A stretch of 64,000 nucleotides of DNA from a bacterium (GTDB lineage: Bacteria > Sysuimicrobiota > Sysuimicrobiia > Sysuimicrobiales > Segetimicrobiaceae). Numbering within the stretch: position 1 is the stretch's first letter; the number at the start of each line of letters is the position of its first letter. Positions 11,783-20,574 of this stretch are shown here, one piece after another. The notes beneath the pieces were generated by a model. It saw only the letters and a list, made by a program, of their open reading frames with translations, had not been told where the DNA came from and searched no databases. The stretch spans positions 1 through 64,000 of the forward strand of contig DATGJN010000088.1 in the NCBI GenBank assembly GCA_035295165.1. The letters are read 5' to 3'. The position numbers and the translations under genes were made by a program.

Positions 11783-11990
11783 TACCACCTTAGTTCCGTC
11801 CGAGCGACACGGCTCGAACGACCCTCATCCCGGTCTCGGCGGGTTCCGGCGGGTGCTACTCGGCGCGCTCTACGACGGCCTTTGGTTCCCGCGGCTCGGA
11901 GTTGAGCGTTCGCAGCACCGGATGCTGGCTTCCACCTGAACCAGCTCTCTCGGATCCGGGACTGCTGCGACCCGGTCTCCTCATCGCCTG
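11736..11990 (-). ncRNA. T-box riboswitch (leucine type) controlling ilv-leu-cimA
   Basis: The minus strand carries the T-box landmarks in order. These are the stem I start GATGAGGAG at about 11985, AGAGAGCTGG, GGTGGAAGCC, a specifier-loop region GAACGCTCAACTCC, and the antiterminator AAGGTGGTACCGCG at 11778-11791. The codon read is probably CUC (Leu), by position and by operon content, but the specifier frame is not certain. Known T-boxes pair an uncharged tRNA with the specifier and the antiterminator bulge, so the operon would be expressed when leucyl-tRNA is poorly charged. The transcript probably starts near 12095, giving about 100 extra leader bases before stem I. Confidence 0.9.
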
Positions 11991-12101
11991 TGTCGTCGCT
12001 CGGACGTCGCCAAGTGCTCCGATCGACGGTCCCTGGTTTCGCGGTGCTGTGTTGCGGTGAGCTGCGACGGGCAGAACCGAAACCCCGGACGTTGTCACAT
12101 G

Positions 12102-12130
12102 ACTTTAGCAAACACGGGTAGCTTTGTCAA
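12102..12130 (-). promoter_or_regulatory. Sigma70-like promoter of the ilv operon leader
   Basis: A perfect TTGACA (-35, 12125-12130), a 17-base spacer and TAAAGT (-10, 12102-12107) read on the minus strand. The predicted start near 12095 leads into the T-box. The -35 box lies on the stop codon of the preceding membrane-protein gene. Confidence 0.75.
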
Positions 12131-12540
12131 TGGCCGAGCGTTCCCGTCATGTACGCGCGACCGACCAACGAAAGCAGAAACAGACACAACAGACCGACCC
12201 ACCTGGATTCGCGGTATCCCGCCTCGTCCGTCACCAGCAAGCCGCGGGCGGGACTGCCGGGGCGCAGCGTAAACAGCGCCGCAACGGTCGCCACGACAAG
12301 CCCGCCGTACAGATAGTGCAGCGGCGTCTGGGGGCGGAGGCCCTCCGCGAGCAGCACGAGCCCGAGCGCCAGTTGGATGCCGAGGGGAATCTGGGCCAGC
12401 CACAGAATCCACCAAAAGATGTGCGGCATCCGGTAGCGGCGCGTCAGATCGCCGAACAAGGCGATCACAACGCAGAGCGCGTCCCCGGCGAGGGTCACGA
12501 CCAACAGCACCGACCAAGCGTGCCACTGCGGTAGGCTCAT
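12127..12540 (-). CDS. Small integral membrane protein, unknown function
   Basis: A 137-aa protein with about four hydrophobic segments (for example WSVLLVVTLAGDALCVVIALF near the N terminus and WVGLLCLFLLSLVG near the C terminus). Charged loops such as DLTRRYRMPH separate them. No catalytic motif or known family is recognised. It is divergent from the methyltransferase gene, with about 50 bases between the starts. Its stop codon overlaps the -35 box of the downstream ilv promoter, so read-through into the T-box leader is possible. Confidence 0.65.
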   Translation of the reverse strand: MSLPQWHAWSVLLVVTLAGDALCVVIALFGDLTRRYRMPHIFWWILWLAQIPLGIQLALGLVLLAEGLRPQTPLHYLYGGLVVATVAALFTLRPGSPARGLLVTDEAGYRESRWVGLLCLFLLSLVGRAYMTGTLGH

Positions 12541-12590
12541 CGGCCTGTGGTTTTCTTCCGCGTCGCACGTACTCCTGCGTGGAGGCGGTC

Positions 12591-13364
12591 ATGCCCGACG
12601 ACGCCAAACGGTCCGTCCAGTCTCAGTTCGCGCGCCAGGCGGCGTGGTACACGATCAGTGCGGTCCACCGCCACTCCGAGGGGTTGGAGACCCTGCTTCG
12701 CCTGGCGGCTCCGTCGCCGGGCGACCAGACGCTCGACGTCGCGACCGGGACGGGGTTCACGGCGTTCGCCGTCGCGCCGCGCTGCGCCCGCGTCGTCGCC
12801 CTGGACATGACCGAGGGCATGGTGCGCGAGGCGCAGGGGCTGCGTGCGGCGCGGGACGTGCGCAACATCGAGTTCTGTCTCGGCGACGCGGAGGCGCTCC
12901 CCTTCCGGACCGCGTCGTTCGACCTCGTGACCTGCCGCCAGGCTGCGCACCACTTCCCGCACATCACGCAGGCGCTGGCCGAGATGGCGCGCGTCACCCG
13001 GCCCGGCGGCCGCGTCGTGCTGGACGACACGTGCACGCCGGAGGACGATGCGCTCGCGGCACTGATGAACGCATGGGAACTGCGTCGCGATCCTTCGCAC
13101 GTTCGGAACTACCCGCCGAGCCGGCTCCGAGAGATGTTCGCGGCCCACGGCCTGCGCGTGACCGACGCCGCGCCGGCCCACGTCCACCTCCAGTTCGCCG
13201 ACTGGGTGCGCCGCGCCGGTGTCTCGGAGCCGAAGGTCGCGACGCTGAGAGACGCGTTGTTGAACGCGCCGCCTGCGGCCGCGGCGGCCTTCCAGATCCG
13301 ACAGGAGGGCGACGATATCCACTTCGCCTGGAACGAGATCGTGATCCTGGGCGTAAAGTCGTAG
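12591..13364 (+). CDS. Class I SAM-dependent methyltransferase (UbiE-like)
   Basis: A 257-aa methyltransferase. Motif I is LDVATGTGFTAFAVA (about residues 45-59), motif II is VVALDMTEGM, and the post-I acidic GDAEALPF and motif CRQAAHHFPH follow. The protein resembles the UbiE/Coq5 C-methyltransferase group, but no substrate can be assigned. ATG 12591 is 6 bases after a GGAGG box. A GTG at 12579 would overlap that box. It faces the DUF5666 gene, with a strong hairpin between them. Confidence 0.85.
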   Translation: MPDDAKRSVQSQFARQAAWYTISAVHRHSEGLETLLRLAAPSPGDQTLDVATGTGFTAFAVAPRCARVVALDMTEGMVREAQGLRAARDVRNIEFCLGDAEALPFRTASFDLVTCRQAAHHFPHITQALAEMARVTRPGGRVVLDDTCTPEDDALAALMNAWELRRDPSHVRNYPPSRLREMFAAHGLRVTDAAPAHVHLQFADWVRRAGVSEPKVATLRDALLNAPPAAAAAFQIRQEGDDIHFAWNEIVILGVKS

Positions 13365-13408
13365 CGCCGTCCGGGTCAACCGTCTCGCACGACGCATGTC
13401 GACGCGCA

Positions 13409-13435
13409 GCGGACCGCCCCGGGAGGGCGGTCCGC
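13409..13435. terminator. Bidirectional hairpin between convergent genes
   Basis: A perfect 11-bp stem, gcggaccgccc / gggcggtccgc, with a 5-base loop. It separates the plus-strand methyltransferase (stop 13364) from the minus-strand DUF5666 gene (stop 13483). It lacks a clear U tract. Confidence 0.6.
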
Positions 13436-13482
13436 CGCGACATCATGACGAATGCCCGGTGAGCGGGGCGCGCGCCGGGGCG

Positions 13483-14178
13483 TCACTGCGCCCGCTGAGC
13501 CGCCACCATGATCAGCGTTGCCGTCACGCCGCCATCGGCGTTGCGCGGCCCCAGCACCGTCACCCTCGCGCCGGTGACAAGACGGTCCGGCGTGAGCGCG
13601 ATCAGCGTGCCGATCCGCGCGGTCTGCGGGATCGTGACCGCCGTCAGGCTGCCATCGGCGGCCGTCACCGACAGGACGCCGCCGCGAACTTCGGCGACCG
13701 TGCCGCTGACCAGCGTTCGCCCGCCGCGTGTCTGAGTCTGCCCGCCCTTTCCGCGCATCGGCACTCCGAGCGCGGCCGGAACATCCTCGACCGCGGTGGC
13801 GGTCAACGACCCATCCTGCGCCTTGTCCGCCAGAACGTGCACCGCATCGCCTGCTTTCACGTTCGTCAACGCCGCGTTCGCGCGCCCGAGGATCCGCGTG
13901 GTGGCGGTCGTCGTCACCGTCACCGCGGAGCCGTCGCGGCCGGTCACCGTGATCGTGCCGTCGGACGCGGACGTGATCGTGCCGATCACCGGATGCGGCC
14001 GGGTACCCTGGGCTGAGGGCGGCTGTTGGGTGTTCGGCTGCTGGGGCGCCGGTGGCTGCACTGCGGGCTGAGCACCCGCCGATCGCGTCGTGAGCGACGC
14101 GACCCCCGCCACGAGAGCGACCAACACGAGCCCCGCGGCGAGCATGACGATCGACATCTTGAACCGAGTGTTCCGCAT
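13483..14178 (-). CDS. DUF5666 domain membrane-anchored protein
   Basis: A 231-aa protein. An N-terminal hydrophobic anchor (about residues 10-29) is followed by a Pro/Gln-rich linker and two beta-rich repeats of the DUF5666 type. The first has GTITSASDGTITVTGRDG and the second SGTVAEVRGGVLSVTAADG. This puts the repeats outside the membrane. The molecular function is unknown. ATG 14178 has an AAGGGAG box upstream. The in-frame extension to 14265 is not supported. Confidence 0.7.
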   Translation of the reverse strand: MRNTRFKMSIVMLAAGLVLVALVAGVASLTTRSAGAQPAVQPPAPQQPNTQQPPSAQGTRPHPVIGTITSASDGTITVTGRDGSAVTVTTTATTRILGRANAALTNVKAGDAVHVLADKAQDGSLTATAVEDVPAALGVPMRGKGGQTQTRGGRTLVSGTVAEVRGGVLSVTAADGSLTAVTIPQTARIGTLIALTPDRLVTGARVTVLGPRNADGGVTATLIMVAAQRAQ

Positions 14179-14415
14179 GCTCTCAATCTCCCTTCGTCGC
14201 AAAGTACCTCGTAAGCGATGCGGGCCCGGCGAAGGTTCCGACCGCGGACGCCGGGAGACGGACACTGCGGAGGAATGGGCATCACCGAGATCTCGTCGGC
14301 AACCGCGTCCAGGACCAGCGCGGAGCGAGCGGCGACCGCAGCCGCCGGAGTCATCATGCGAACCAGTTAGGGGATGTCGCTGTTGCGGATCGGGCGGACC
14401 GGCGGGACGCCGCCG

Positions 14416-14925
14416 CTACTGCGCGAAGTCTTCCGTGATCGCGAGCTGACCATCACCTGCGGTCGTGACCCCGATACCCACGCGGCGGAACTTCGGGGAC
14501 AGCATCAACATCCGGTGCGCCGGGCTCGCGAGGAACGCGCGGTTCACTTCTTCAACCGTGTCCATCAACCCAACGTTCTCCCCGACGACCGTCCCAGGCC
14601 TGATCGCCGCAGATAGCCGTTGGCGCACCGTCTCCCCCGATGAGGACACGTGCCCGAGGAACCCGTGGAACGCCATGTCCCGGGAGAGTTTTCGTGCGGT
14701 CCATCGGAGCCGGTTGTCCATGACAAGAGGGGCCTCGTGAACGGCCTTCCTCGCCCTGTTCAGTAGCCGGAATAGCTTGGCCTCGGACCCTGGGACTACT
14801 CTCGGATTCGAGATCGCCGGACCGGTGAGGATTTTGCGCGGGGTTTGGGCGGCCAACACCGCCCCGGTGACAAGCACACAAAACATAGCCGTACCGCAGG
14901 TCATCGCGAGCACCCGTCGCATCAT
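14416..14925 (-). CDS. Secreted CAP-domain (SCP/YkwD-like) protein
   Basis: A protein of about 169 aa. A signal peptide (MMRRVLAMTCGTAMFCVLV, cleavage probably after VLAAQ) precedes a CAP fold. It shows LLNRARKAVHEAPLVMDNRL, MAFHGFLGHVSSSGETVRQRL, GENVGL and FLASPAHRMLMLSPKFRRVGIG, the last being the conserved SPxHrxNil-type segment. The conserved His/Glu cavity residues are present. Bacterial CAP proteins are extracellular and mostly of unknown role. An ATG at 15009 would add 28 residues before the signal peptide and is less likely. Confidence 0.85.
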   Translation of the reverse strand: MMRRVLAMTCGTAMFCVLVTGAVLAAQTPRKILTGPAISNPRVVPGSEAKLFRLLNRARKAVHEAPLVMDNRLRWTARKLSRDMAFHGFLGHVSSSGETVRQRLSAAIRPGTVVGENVGLMDTVEEVNRAFLASPAHRMLMLSPKFRRVGIGVTTAGDGQLAITEDFAQ

Positions 14926-15343
14926 CACACCCCGAAGCCCCTCGAGACGATAGGAATCGGTGACGAGCGGGGTCACACGAGTCCCCCAAAGCCGTATTAC
15001 GATGTTCACCGGACGGCTTCCTCCCTGCGTAGCCGGTCTTTTTTCAGATATACAGGCGGCCGGGTGGGATGCGGCTGTCCTCTGGGGCGGGCTCCACGCC
15101 CGACAGGTGAAATGCGCGAGCGGCGGGGTTTGAACCGCAAAACTGCAGCGCGCCGCTCATCGCCCTGTGTCGAGAGCCCAATGCGCTTGCCGCACGGGCG
15201 TGGGTAGCGCTCGAGATAGGGTGGCCACCCGACCCGGAAATCAGGTCCTCTGCCGATGCCCTCGAGGCCTGGAACAAGGTAACCTGGGACCTAATGAGAT
15301 GCGTCCCCCTAATAGGAACAGCGAGTTTACGGAGGTGACCCAA
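14926..15343. other. Intergenic region, divergent upstream regions
   Basis: A 418-base gap between the divergent CAP and DoxX genes. It holds the upstream region of both and a run of T (15042-15047) before the CAP gene. I see no gene. A tRNA-like T-loop at 15127-15138 was considered and rejected. Confidence 0.4.
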
Positions 15344-15943
15344 GTGGCAGAGTACAGCGGGCACAGCGTTGAGGTCGGTGAACCGCCGATCTCGAGAACT
15401 CTGTTCGCGGACACGCGAATGGCCTGGTTCTGGCTACTCGTACGGCTCTACGCTGGTTATATGTGGATGATCGAAGGTTGGGACAAGCTACACAACCCCG
15501 TCTGGGCCGGCCCAAAGGCTGGGACCGCCCTGACCGGGTTCATCCTCGGAGCTCTGAAGAAGACCAGCGGTACCCATCCCGACGTCTCTGGATGGTACGC
15601 AAACTTCCTCCACAGCGTCGTGTTGCCGCATGCGGCAACCTGGAGCTACGCGGTCTCAGCGGGTGAGCTCCTCGTCGGCGTGGGGCTGATCCTTGGGCTG
15701 TTCACTGGCGTGGCAGCCTTCTTCGGCGGGCTCATGAACGCCAACTACCTGCTTGCCGGTACTGTGAGCGTCAACCCGCTGTTCTTCATTCTGGCAACCT
15801 GGCTGGTACTTGCGTGGCGGATCGCCGGTTACTACGGGCTTGACCGGTGGGTACTCCCAGCGCTCGGTGTTCCGGGGGCGCCCGGCAGTTTGTTCAAGCA
15901 CTCCAGTCCGACGATCAGTGCCACGCACGTGCCCTCCCACTAG
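15344..15943 (+). CDS. DoxX/DoxD family membrane protein
   Basis: A 199-aa membrane protein with four hydrophobic helices. It begins after an amphipathic segment and shows AWFWLLVRLYAGYMWMIEGW followed by DKLHNP, matching the DoxX/DoxD group (TQO small-subunit-like). Later helices include ELLVGVGLILGLFTGVAAFF and GLMNANYLLAGT. The family is linked to thiosulfate:quinone oxidoreductase or to membrane redox stress, and this member's partner is unknown. GTG 15344 was chosen because GGAGGTGA lies at 15331-15338. The longer frame to 15167 has no such signal. Confidence 0.8.
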   Translation: MAEYSGHSVEVGEPPISRTLFADTRMAWFWLLVRLYAGYMWMIEGWDKLHNPVWAGPKAGTALTGFILGALKKTSGTHPDVSGWYANFLHSVVLPHAATWSYAVSAGELLVGVGLILGLFTGVAAFFGGLMNANYLLAGTVSVNPLFFILATWLVLAWRIAGYYGLDRWVLPALGVPGAPGSLFKHSSPTISATHVPSH

Positions 15944-16189
15944 CAAGGAGGCGCGCCGATCCGCGACACCCGGCCGGGTCGAGCTCCGGCCCGGGTGCCG
16001 CGCTTTTCCTGGCACGCGGGCCTGACCGCGCCTTGCCGAATGAGGGCGCGGGGCGATCCGTTCGTGGGGTCGCGTCCACGCTCGATCGAGTGACATCTCC
16101 CCGGTATCTTCCCCCCCGCGGGGTCGCGACACGAGCAGGCGGAACGGGGCCACATGACGTCGCTCGGGCACCGGCGCGCACGGCCTACC

Positions 16190-17125
16190 TTAGACAGGTT
16201 TGGCAATCACATAGACAAGAGCCGAGCCTTCAACGGTGCAGATCTGGGGGCGCATGAGCATCATGGCGGTCCGTTCGAAGGGCGCGGTGAAGACCTGCAG
16301 CTCGGCAAGCGTGTGCAGGTCGAGGATTTTGCCCATCTCGGTGCCCCCCGGAACGACCGTACCAACCGCATCCTCGCGGAGGGTAGGCACAAAGATCCCG
16401 CCCACGGCTGCCCGCATCGGCGTGGTCGGACCGACGTCGATCGCGTTCTCCACCGGCGCAGGGGGCGCATCGAGGGCGAGGACGCCGAGACGAAACAGGG
16501 CGCGCTCAAGCCCGGTGACATTGCGCTCGGTCCAGTACATCTCCCTGCTCGAGCGCCCGCCGACTTCGACATTCACGACCCTAATGCCGAGCGAGCGGGC
16601 ATACGTGGTCAGACCGCCGCGCTTGTCAGGGGCGTCCCTGATGAAGGGCGCGCCAAGATCGGCCGCCAGCTGTTCGGACCCCTCGAAGCGCTTGACGAAC
16701 GCGTTGACACACCACGTGCCGCCACCATGAAGGTCGATCACCACGTCGCTGTCGGCGATCAACGGGGCGAGGGCAGCGGCCAGGCGCTCGGTGTGCGAGC
16801 CCTCTTTGTTCCCGGGGAAGACGCCGTCCAGGTCGACAGCGTTGGGGGAATCGATCCAAGAATTGCGGCGCTCGACCTCGGCGGCGAGTGCATTGGCGGT
16901 AAAGATGACGCGCAGGCGTCCGGTGAGCTTCGCGATAGGGTGGCGGCAAAACATCTTGATCGCCAGGGCAGACCAGGGGCCTTCGTCGCCGTGCGTCCCG
17001 GCGATGAGCGTTGCGCGGGTCCCGACGGTGCCGGCTTCGCCGTATGCCAGCGGGATATATTGGGCGGCGGCGTGGGCGGTGACTCGGAGTTGGTTCCATC
17101 GCAATGACTCATAGATGGGCTTCAA
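16190..17125 (-). CDS. Succinylglutamate desuccinylase/aspartoacylase-family zinc hydrolase
   Basis: A protein of about 311 aa in the M14-related AstE/AspA family, which deacylates N-acyl amino acids or similar amides. Zinc ligands are visible in GTHGDEGPW (H and E, about residues 49-57) and in the later DLHGGG. VVNVEVGG may hold the catalytic Glu region. A C-terminal beta domain has FVPTLREDAVGTVVPGGTEMG. A TTG at 17125 is preceded by GGGAGG at 8 bases and is preferred. The in-frame ATG at 17200 overlaps the SDR gene by 25 bases and has no binding site. It follows the SDR gene, so both may act on one substrate. Confidence 0.82.
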   Translation of the reverse strand: MKPIYESLRWNQLRVTAHAAAQYIPLAYGEAGTVGTRATLIAGTHGDEGPWSALAIKMFCRHPIAKLTGRLRVIFTANALAAEVERRNSWIDSPNAVDLDGVFPGNKEGSHTERLAAALAPLIADSDVVIDLHGGGTWCVNAFVKRFEGSEQLAADLGAPFIRDAPDKRGGLTTYARSLGIRVVNVEVGGRSSREMYWTERNVTGLERALFRLGVLALDAPPAPVENAIDVGPTTPMRAAVGGIFVPTLREDAVGTVVPGGTEMGKILDLHTLAELQVFTAPFERTAMMLMRPQICTVEGSALVYVIAKPV

Positions 17126-17175
17126 GGCTCGATCCTCCCGGAAGTTGGAGCGCACTACGTCGCAGGCGCAGATCG

Positions 17176-18012
17176 CTAACCGGTATAGTTGCTGTACCAC
17201 TCCTGGCGCGCACGAAACTCGTCTGGATATAGCGTGACCTTCTCCACCGCGAACTCAAAATCGTCCCCCTCGCGCGAGATCGTCTGGACGACCTTCGCGG
17301 CGTCGAAGCGATACCCGCTGAACCGGCCGGGAGCTTGTGCAGCCAGCCAAACCCACGCTTTGCCGAGGTCGACCGGATCCGTCCATGTCGCTCGCAGGTC
17401 GGCCGGCGCGTGGTCATATTCCGCCCAAGTCATGCGTGTCGGCTTGATGCGGGCGCCCGGACCGATCGTATTGAGCGCGATGTTGTGCTCCTTCGCTTCG
17501 AACGAAAGTGCTTTCACAAATCCTTCGATTCCGTGCTTGAGCGTGCAATATGCGATCTCCTGTTTGTAGCCGCGAACGCTGGAGCCGCTTGCGACGCCGA
17601 TGACGTGACCTCCGCCTTGCGCCTTCATCTGATGCCAAACGGCGTAGGTGCAATTGAAGAATCCGCCGATGCCGACGTTGATCTGACGCGACCACTCCTC
17701 CGGTGTGGTGGCTTCGAACGTGATCAGCGGCATGTACACGGCGTTGTCCACCACCACATCCAACCGCCCCCAGCGATCCACGATCCTCTTCACCACGCTC
17801 TTGCACTCGGCGAGGTCTGCAACATCGGAGCGGCATGTCAGGAAGTCCGTGCCGTCTGCGGCAAGGTCTCGAGCGCAGCGCGCCAGCTCGTCGTCGTTGA
17901 GATCCATCGCGCATACTCTGGCGCCCGCGATCCCAAACGCCCGGGCGATCCCCCATCCCAAACCGCGCGCCGCACCCGTAACGAGCGCGACCGTGCTCTT
18001 ACGTAGCCTCAT
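17176..18012 (-). CDS. Short-chain dehydrogenase/reductase
   Basis: A 278-aa classical SDR. The cofactor motif TGAARGLGWG is at about residues 12-21, MDLNDDE follows strand 2 (Asp suggesting NAD preference), and SDVADL follows later. The NNAG position reads DNAVYM. The catalytic residues are Ser in GVASGSSVRG and Tyr-Lys in YCTLKHG (YxxxK). The substrate is unknown. It is upstream of, and likely cotranscribed with, the aspartoacylase-like gene. Confidence 0.88.
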   Translation of the reverse strand: MRLRKSTVALVTGAARGLGWGIARAFGIAGARVCAMDLNDDELARCARDLAADGTDFLTCRSDVADLAECKSVVKRIVDRWGRLDVVVDNAVYMPLITFEATTPEEWSRQINVGIGGFFNCTYAVWHQMKAQGGGHVIGVASGSSVRGYKQEIAYCTLKHGIEGFVKALSFEAKEHNIALNTIGPGARIKPTRMTWAEYDHAPADLRATWTDPVDLGKAWVWLAAQAPGRFSGYRFDAAKVVQTISREGDDFEFAVEKVTLYPDEFRARQEWYSNYTG

Positions 18013-18339
18013 CGTGTCTGGTCCCCTCTGTTTCGCGCCTTCAACGCCACTCAGCCCGTTGCGTGCGATGCGACGCGATCATGAAGTGAGCTTCTCGACG
18101 TCACATTCCACCCCTTCCCCGGCTGCCGCTCGCGACGCGCACCCTCGCGTCCCGGCCATCGTCGTGTCTTCTTGCAGCGGTGCCCTCTTTTCATCCTGTC
18201 CGGGGCGACACGCAACCGGCTTTCCGGATTCTCCCAATCCCTGCTCACGGATTCTCGTCGTTCGGTGCTGGGTCCCTGCCGGAACGAAGCGCTGGACACC
18301 CGAGGATCCACCCGTAGTTCGGGGCGCGGCGACGCCGCG
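18013..18339. other. Intergenic region
   Basis: A 327-base gap between the O-methyltransferase stop and the SDR start, both on the minus strand. No open frame with coding features, no RNA and no clear hairpin were found. Confidence 0.35.
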
Positions 18340-19356
18340 TTACGCAGGAACGCCCTCGATGATGCGGAATCCGTCGTCGACCGGGCAGGCGCCAACCAGT
18401 TGAAACCCGGCCTCGGCGAAGAGCGTCGTCCACTCCTGGCGCGTGCGTTCGCATCCGGCAGGCGATACCATCATGTTCAGATCCATGAACTTCGTCCCCG
18501 CACCCTCGTTCGGCGGGCCGATCTCTCGCTCGATGACGAGCAACTTCCCGTCCTGCCCGGTTGCATGCCGGCAGACCTGCAAGATGGCCCTCGCCTGCTC
18601 GTCCTCCCGATCGTGAAGAACATACTGTAGCACGTACGCATCACCGCCGGCCGGGATCGCCTCGAAGAAATTCCCTCCCACCACTTGGCATCGACCAGCG
18701 ACGCCAGCCGCCCGCAGCGTTTGCTCGGCCCGTGCCACCACATGCGGCTGGTCGAACAGCACACCCCGCAGCGAAGGATGCGCGGCAAGAATCGCCGCGA
18801 GTAGCGCACCCTGGCCGCCTCCCACATCTACGACGCATTTGAACTGCGAGAAGTCGTAGGCGTTGATGATCGATCCCGCTGCGCGGCGCGATTGAGACGC
18901 CTGCGCGCGGTCGAAGATTTCACCTGCCTGCGGGGAGCGGGCGCGGTATTCCCACTCGCTCACGCCATGGGCATCGTGAAAGGCGTTCTCTCCGGTTCGT
19001 ACGTTGTGGAGTAGCTGATCCCACGCGTGCCAGTGTTCCGGTTGACCCACGAAGATTGCCAGCGGGCGGACGGACTCGGGCGCGTCGGATCGCCAACACT
19101 CACCGAGGGGAGTCAGCGCAAAACGTCGGTCTGCGCCCTCCTGGAACACCCCGATGCTCGCAAGCGCGCGAAGCAGCCGGTACAGTGAGCACGCGTGGGT
19201 TCCGGTTGCGGAGGCGAGGTCCTCGCTGGTCAGTGGCCCGTTGGTTAGGAGATCGCCGATGCCAAGCGTTGCGGCGACGTGGATCGCCTGGGACACTCGG
19301 TAGCCGAAGAGTAGGTCCCGGAGTCTGGCCGACGGTTTCTGGTCGCCCTGATCCAT
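18340..19356 (-). CDS. O-methyltransferase, hydroxyindole/caffeate type
   Basis: A 338-aa protein with the two-part layout of plant-type O-methyltransferases. An N-terminal winged-helix dimerisation domain (AATLGIGDLLTNGPLTSEDL, LYRLLRALASIGVF) precedes the SAM domain with VVDVGGGQGALLAAIL, FDQPHVV, GNFFEAIPAGGDAYVL and QYVLHDREDEQA. The HD pair of the last motif matches the catalytic His region. Bacterial members methylate phenolic or polyketide hydroxyls, and the substrate here is unknown. ATG 19356 is preceded by GGAGGG at 8 bases. Confidence 0.88.
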   Translation of the reverse strand: MDQGDQKPSARLRDLLFGYRVSQAIHVAATLGIGDLLTNGPLTSEDLASATGTHACSLYRLLRALASIGVFQEGADRRFALTPLGECWRSDAPESVRPLAIFVGQPEHWHAWDQLLHNVRTGENAFHDAHGVSEWEYRARSPQAGEIFDRAQASQSRRAAGSIINAYDFSQFKCVVDVGGGQGALLAAILAAHPSLRGVLFDQPHVVARAEQTLRAAGVAGRCQVVGGNFFEAIPAGGDAYVLQYVLHDREDEQARAILQVCRHATGQDGKLLVIEREIGPPNEGAGTKFMDLNMMVSPAGCERTRQEWTTLFAEAGFQLVGACPVDDGFRIIEGVPA

Positions 19357-19609
19357 CGCCGTGCCCTCCGACCGAAGACGAACCCTCCCCGACATTGGGA
19401 GGGGGGTTCCGGTTTTGGCCTCAGCACGCCTTCCGTCCGAGACACCCCGAATCGGAAAGTCACCGCGCCGATGGCCGAAACCCGCCGGCTCCCTGCCGCG
19501 TTTCGCGTGGCAAAGGCGGAAGCATGCGGAGGCCCCGCAGGCGCATCGCGAACGGCGCCCGCCGCGGGCGCGCCCGCTCTCGCGAGCGTTCGATGTTCAG
19601 AGTCTCCTG

Positions 19610-19971
19610 TCATTTTGTCCTCCCGGCGGCCTCAGCGACGCTCGCGTCTGGGATTTCCCCGCCGAACACGTTGAGGCACGAGACCGCCTCCGAACGGGTC
19701 ACGGGCATCTGCGGGTTGAAGGCTCTGATCGCGCCCCAGACCCGCGCAGGTTGTGTGACGCGCGGGCACTGTCGTCCTCGTGCACGTAGCCCGTATAGAT
19801 CTTGCTGATCTTGGCGTTGTCCGAATAGTGGAGGAACATGAGGTCCACCGGTACCATCGCGGCTTCTCCCTCGTCGCGGCTGGCCTTGACAGCGATCATC
19901 TCCTCCCGCGTCAGCGCCTGGTCCGGTGCGAAGTGGGTCGCGTCGACTCCGATCACGATATGACCAACGAC
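19610..19971 (-). pseudogene. Frameshifted S-layer homology (SLH) domain protein remnant
   Basis: Two overlapping minus-strand frames together read as one SLH-type C terminus. One frame (to about 19760) gives GVDATHFAPDQALTREEMI, then VPVDLMFLHYSDNAKISKIY. The other gives VWGAIRAFNPQMPVTRSEAV before a stop at 19610. Both carry the SLH signature (FxPxxxxTREE / FNPxxPVTRSEA). A frameshift near 19755 separates them, and a TGA sits in frame just upstream of the first. SLH domains anchor proteins to the cell envelope. Only about 120 codons remain and no start or signal peptide survives. Confidence 0.65.
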
Positions 19972-20170
19972 TCAAGCCGGGGGTTCCGCTTCATGCTATC
20001 TTCTCCTTCGTCCGTTTGATCCATGAACGCGGGTCCCGAGACTTATCCCCAGCGAAGGTCCCGCAGCAGGAGGGCAGCGTCAGGGCAATCGCGCAAGCCG
20101 ACCCGCCGCTGAAGACAGTGATATGTCTCGGCTCGGTGGCGACGCGGGCACTCACGGGAGGCGCCAATCA

Positions 20171-20560
20171 TCATGGCGAGACACGCGAAGACGCGACTTC
20201 CGAACGAAGCGGCCACACTGCTTTGGGATCGACGCGCAAGTAATGAGCAGGGAATGGAACGCGCGTACGCGCGGAGGACGCCTGCCGATGAATACTCGGC
20301 CCGCGCCAATCGACCGACTCAATCAGCAGGTGGCGGCATTCGGCGGAGCGGACACCCGTATGCACCATCGTCAGCAGCATCGCGCGGTTCCACCGTCCTG
20401 TCAGGGTGCCGGGACGCCGCGACACGACAGTGCGAATCTCGTCGGCGGTCGATACGGTCGGCAACACCTGGGAATTGCGAATCACCATGCAGGTCAGCGG
20501 GTCTCGATCAGCGCCCGCGTCGCCAGCAACCACTTGAGAGAATGACGAGAGCGAGGACAA
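20171..20560 (-). pseudogene. Truncated tyrosine recombinase (phage integrase family)
   Basis: The frame reads STADEIRTVVSRRPGTLTG, then WNRAMLLTMVHTGVRSAECR and HLLIESVDW, matching the start of the catalytic domain of XerC/D-like recombinases. The box I arginine lies in the TGVRSAE context. After SVDW the match is lost, probably by frameshift. DPKAVWPLR further on resembles the segment that normally follows the KGGK loop. The H-x-x-R box and active-site Tyr are missing, so it is inactive. Its position on the 3' side of tRNA-Arg fits an integrated element. Confidence 0.6.
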
Positions 20561-20574
20561 TTCAGTCCAACGGT

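Noticed and set aside
15118-15166. tRNA-like T-loop (GGTTCAAACC) with flanking stem
   Set aside because: The arms do not form a standard tRNA. The T stem does not pair as required.
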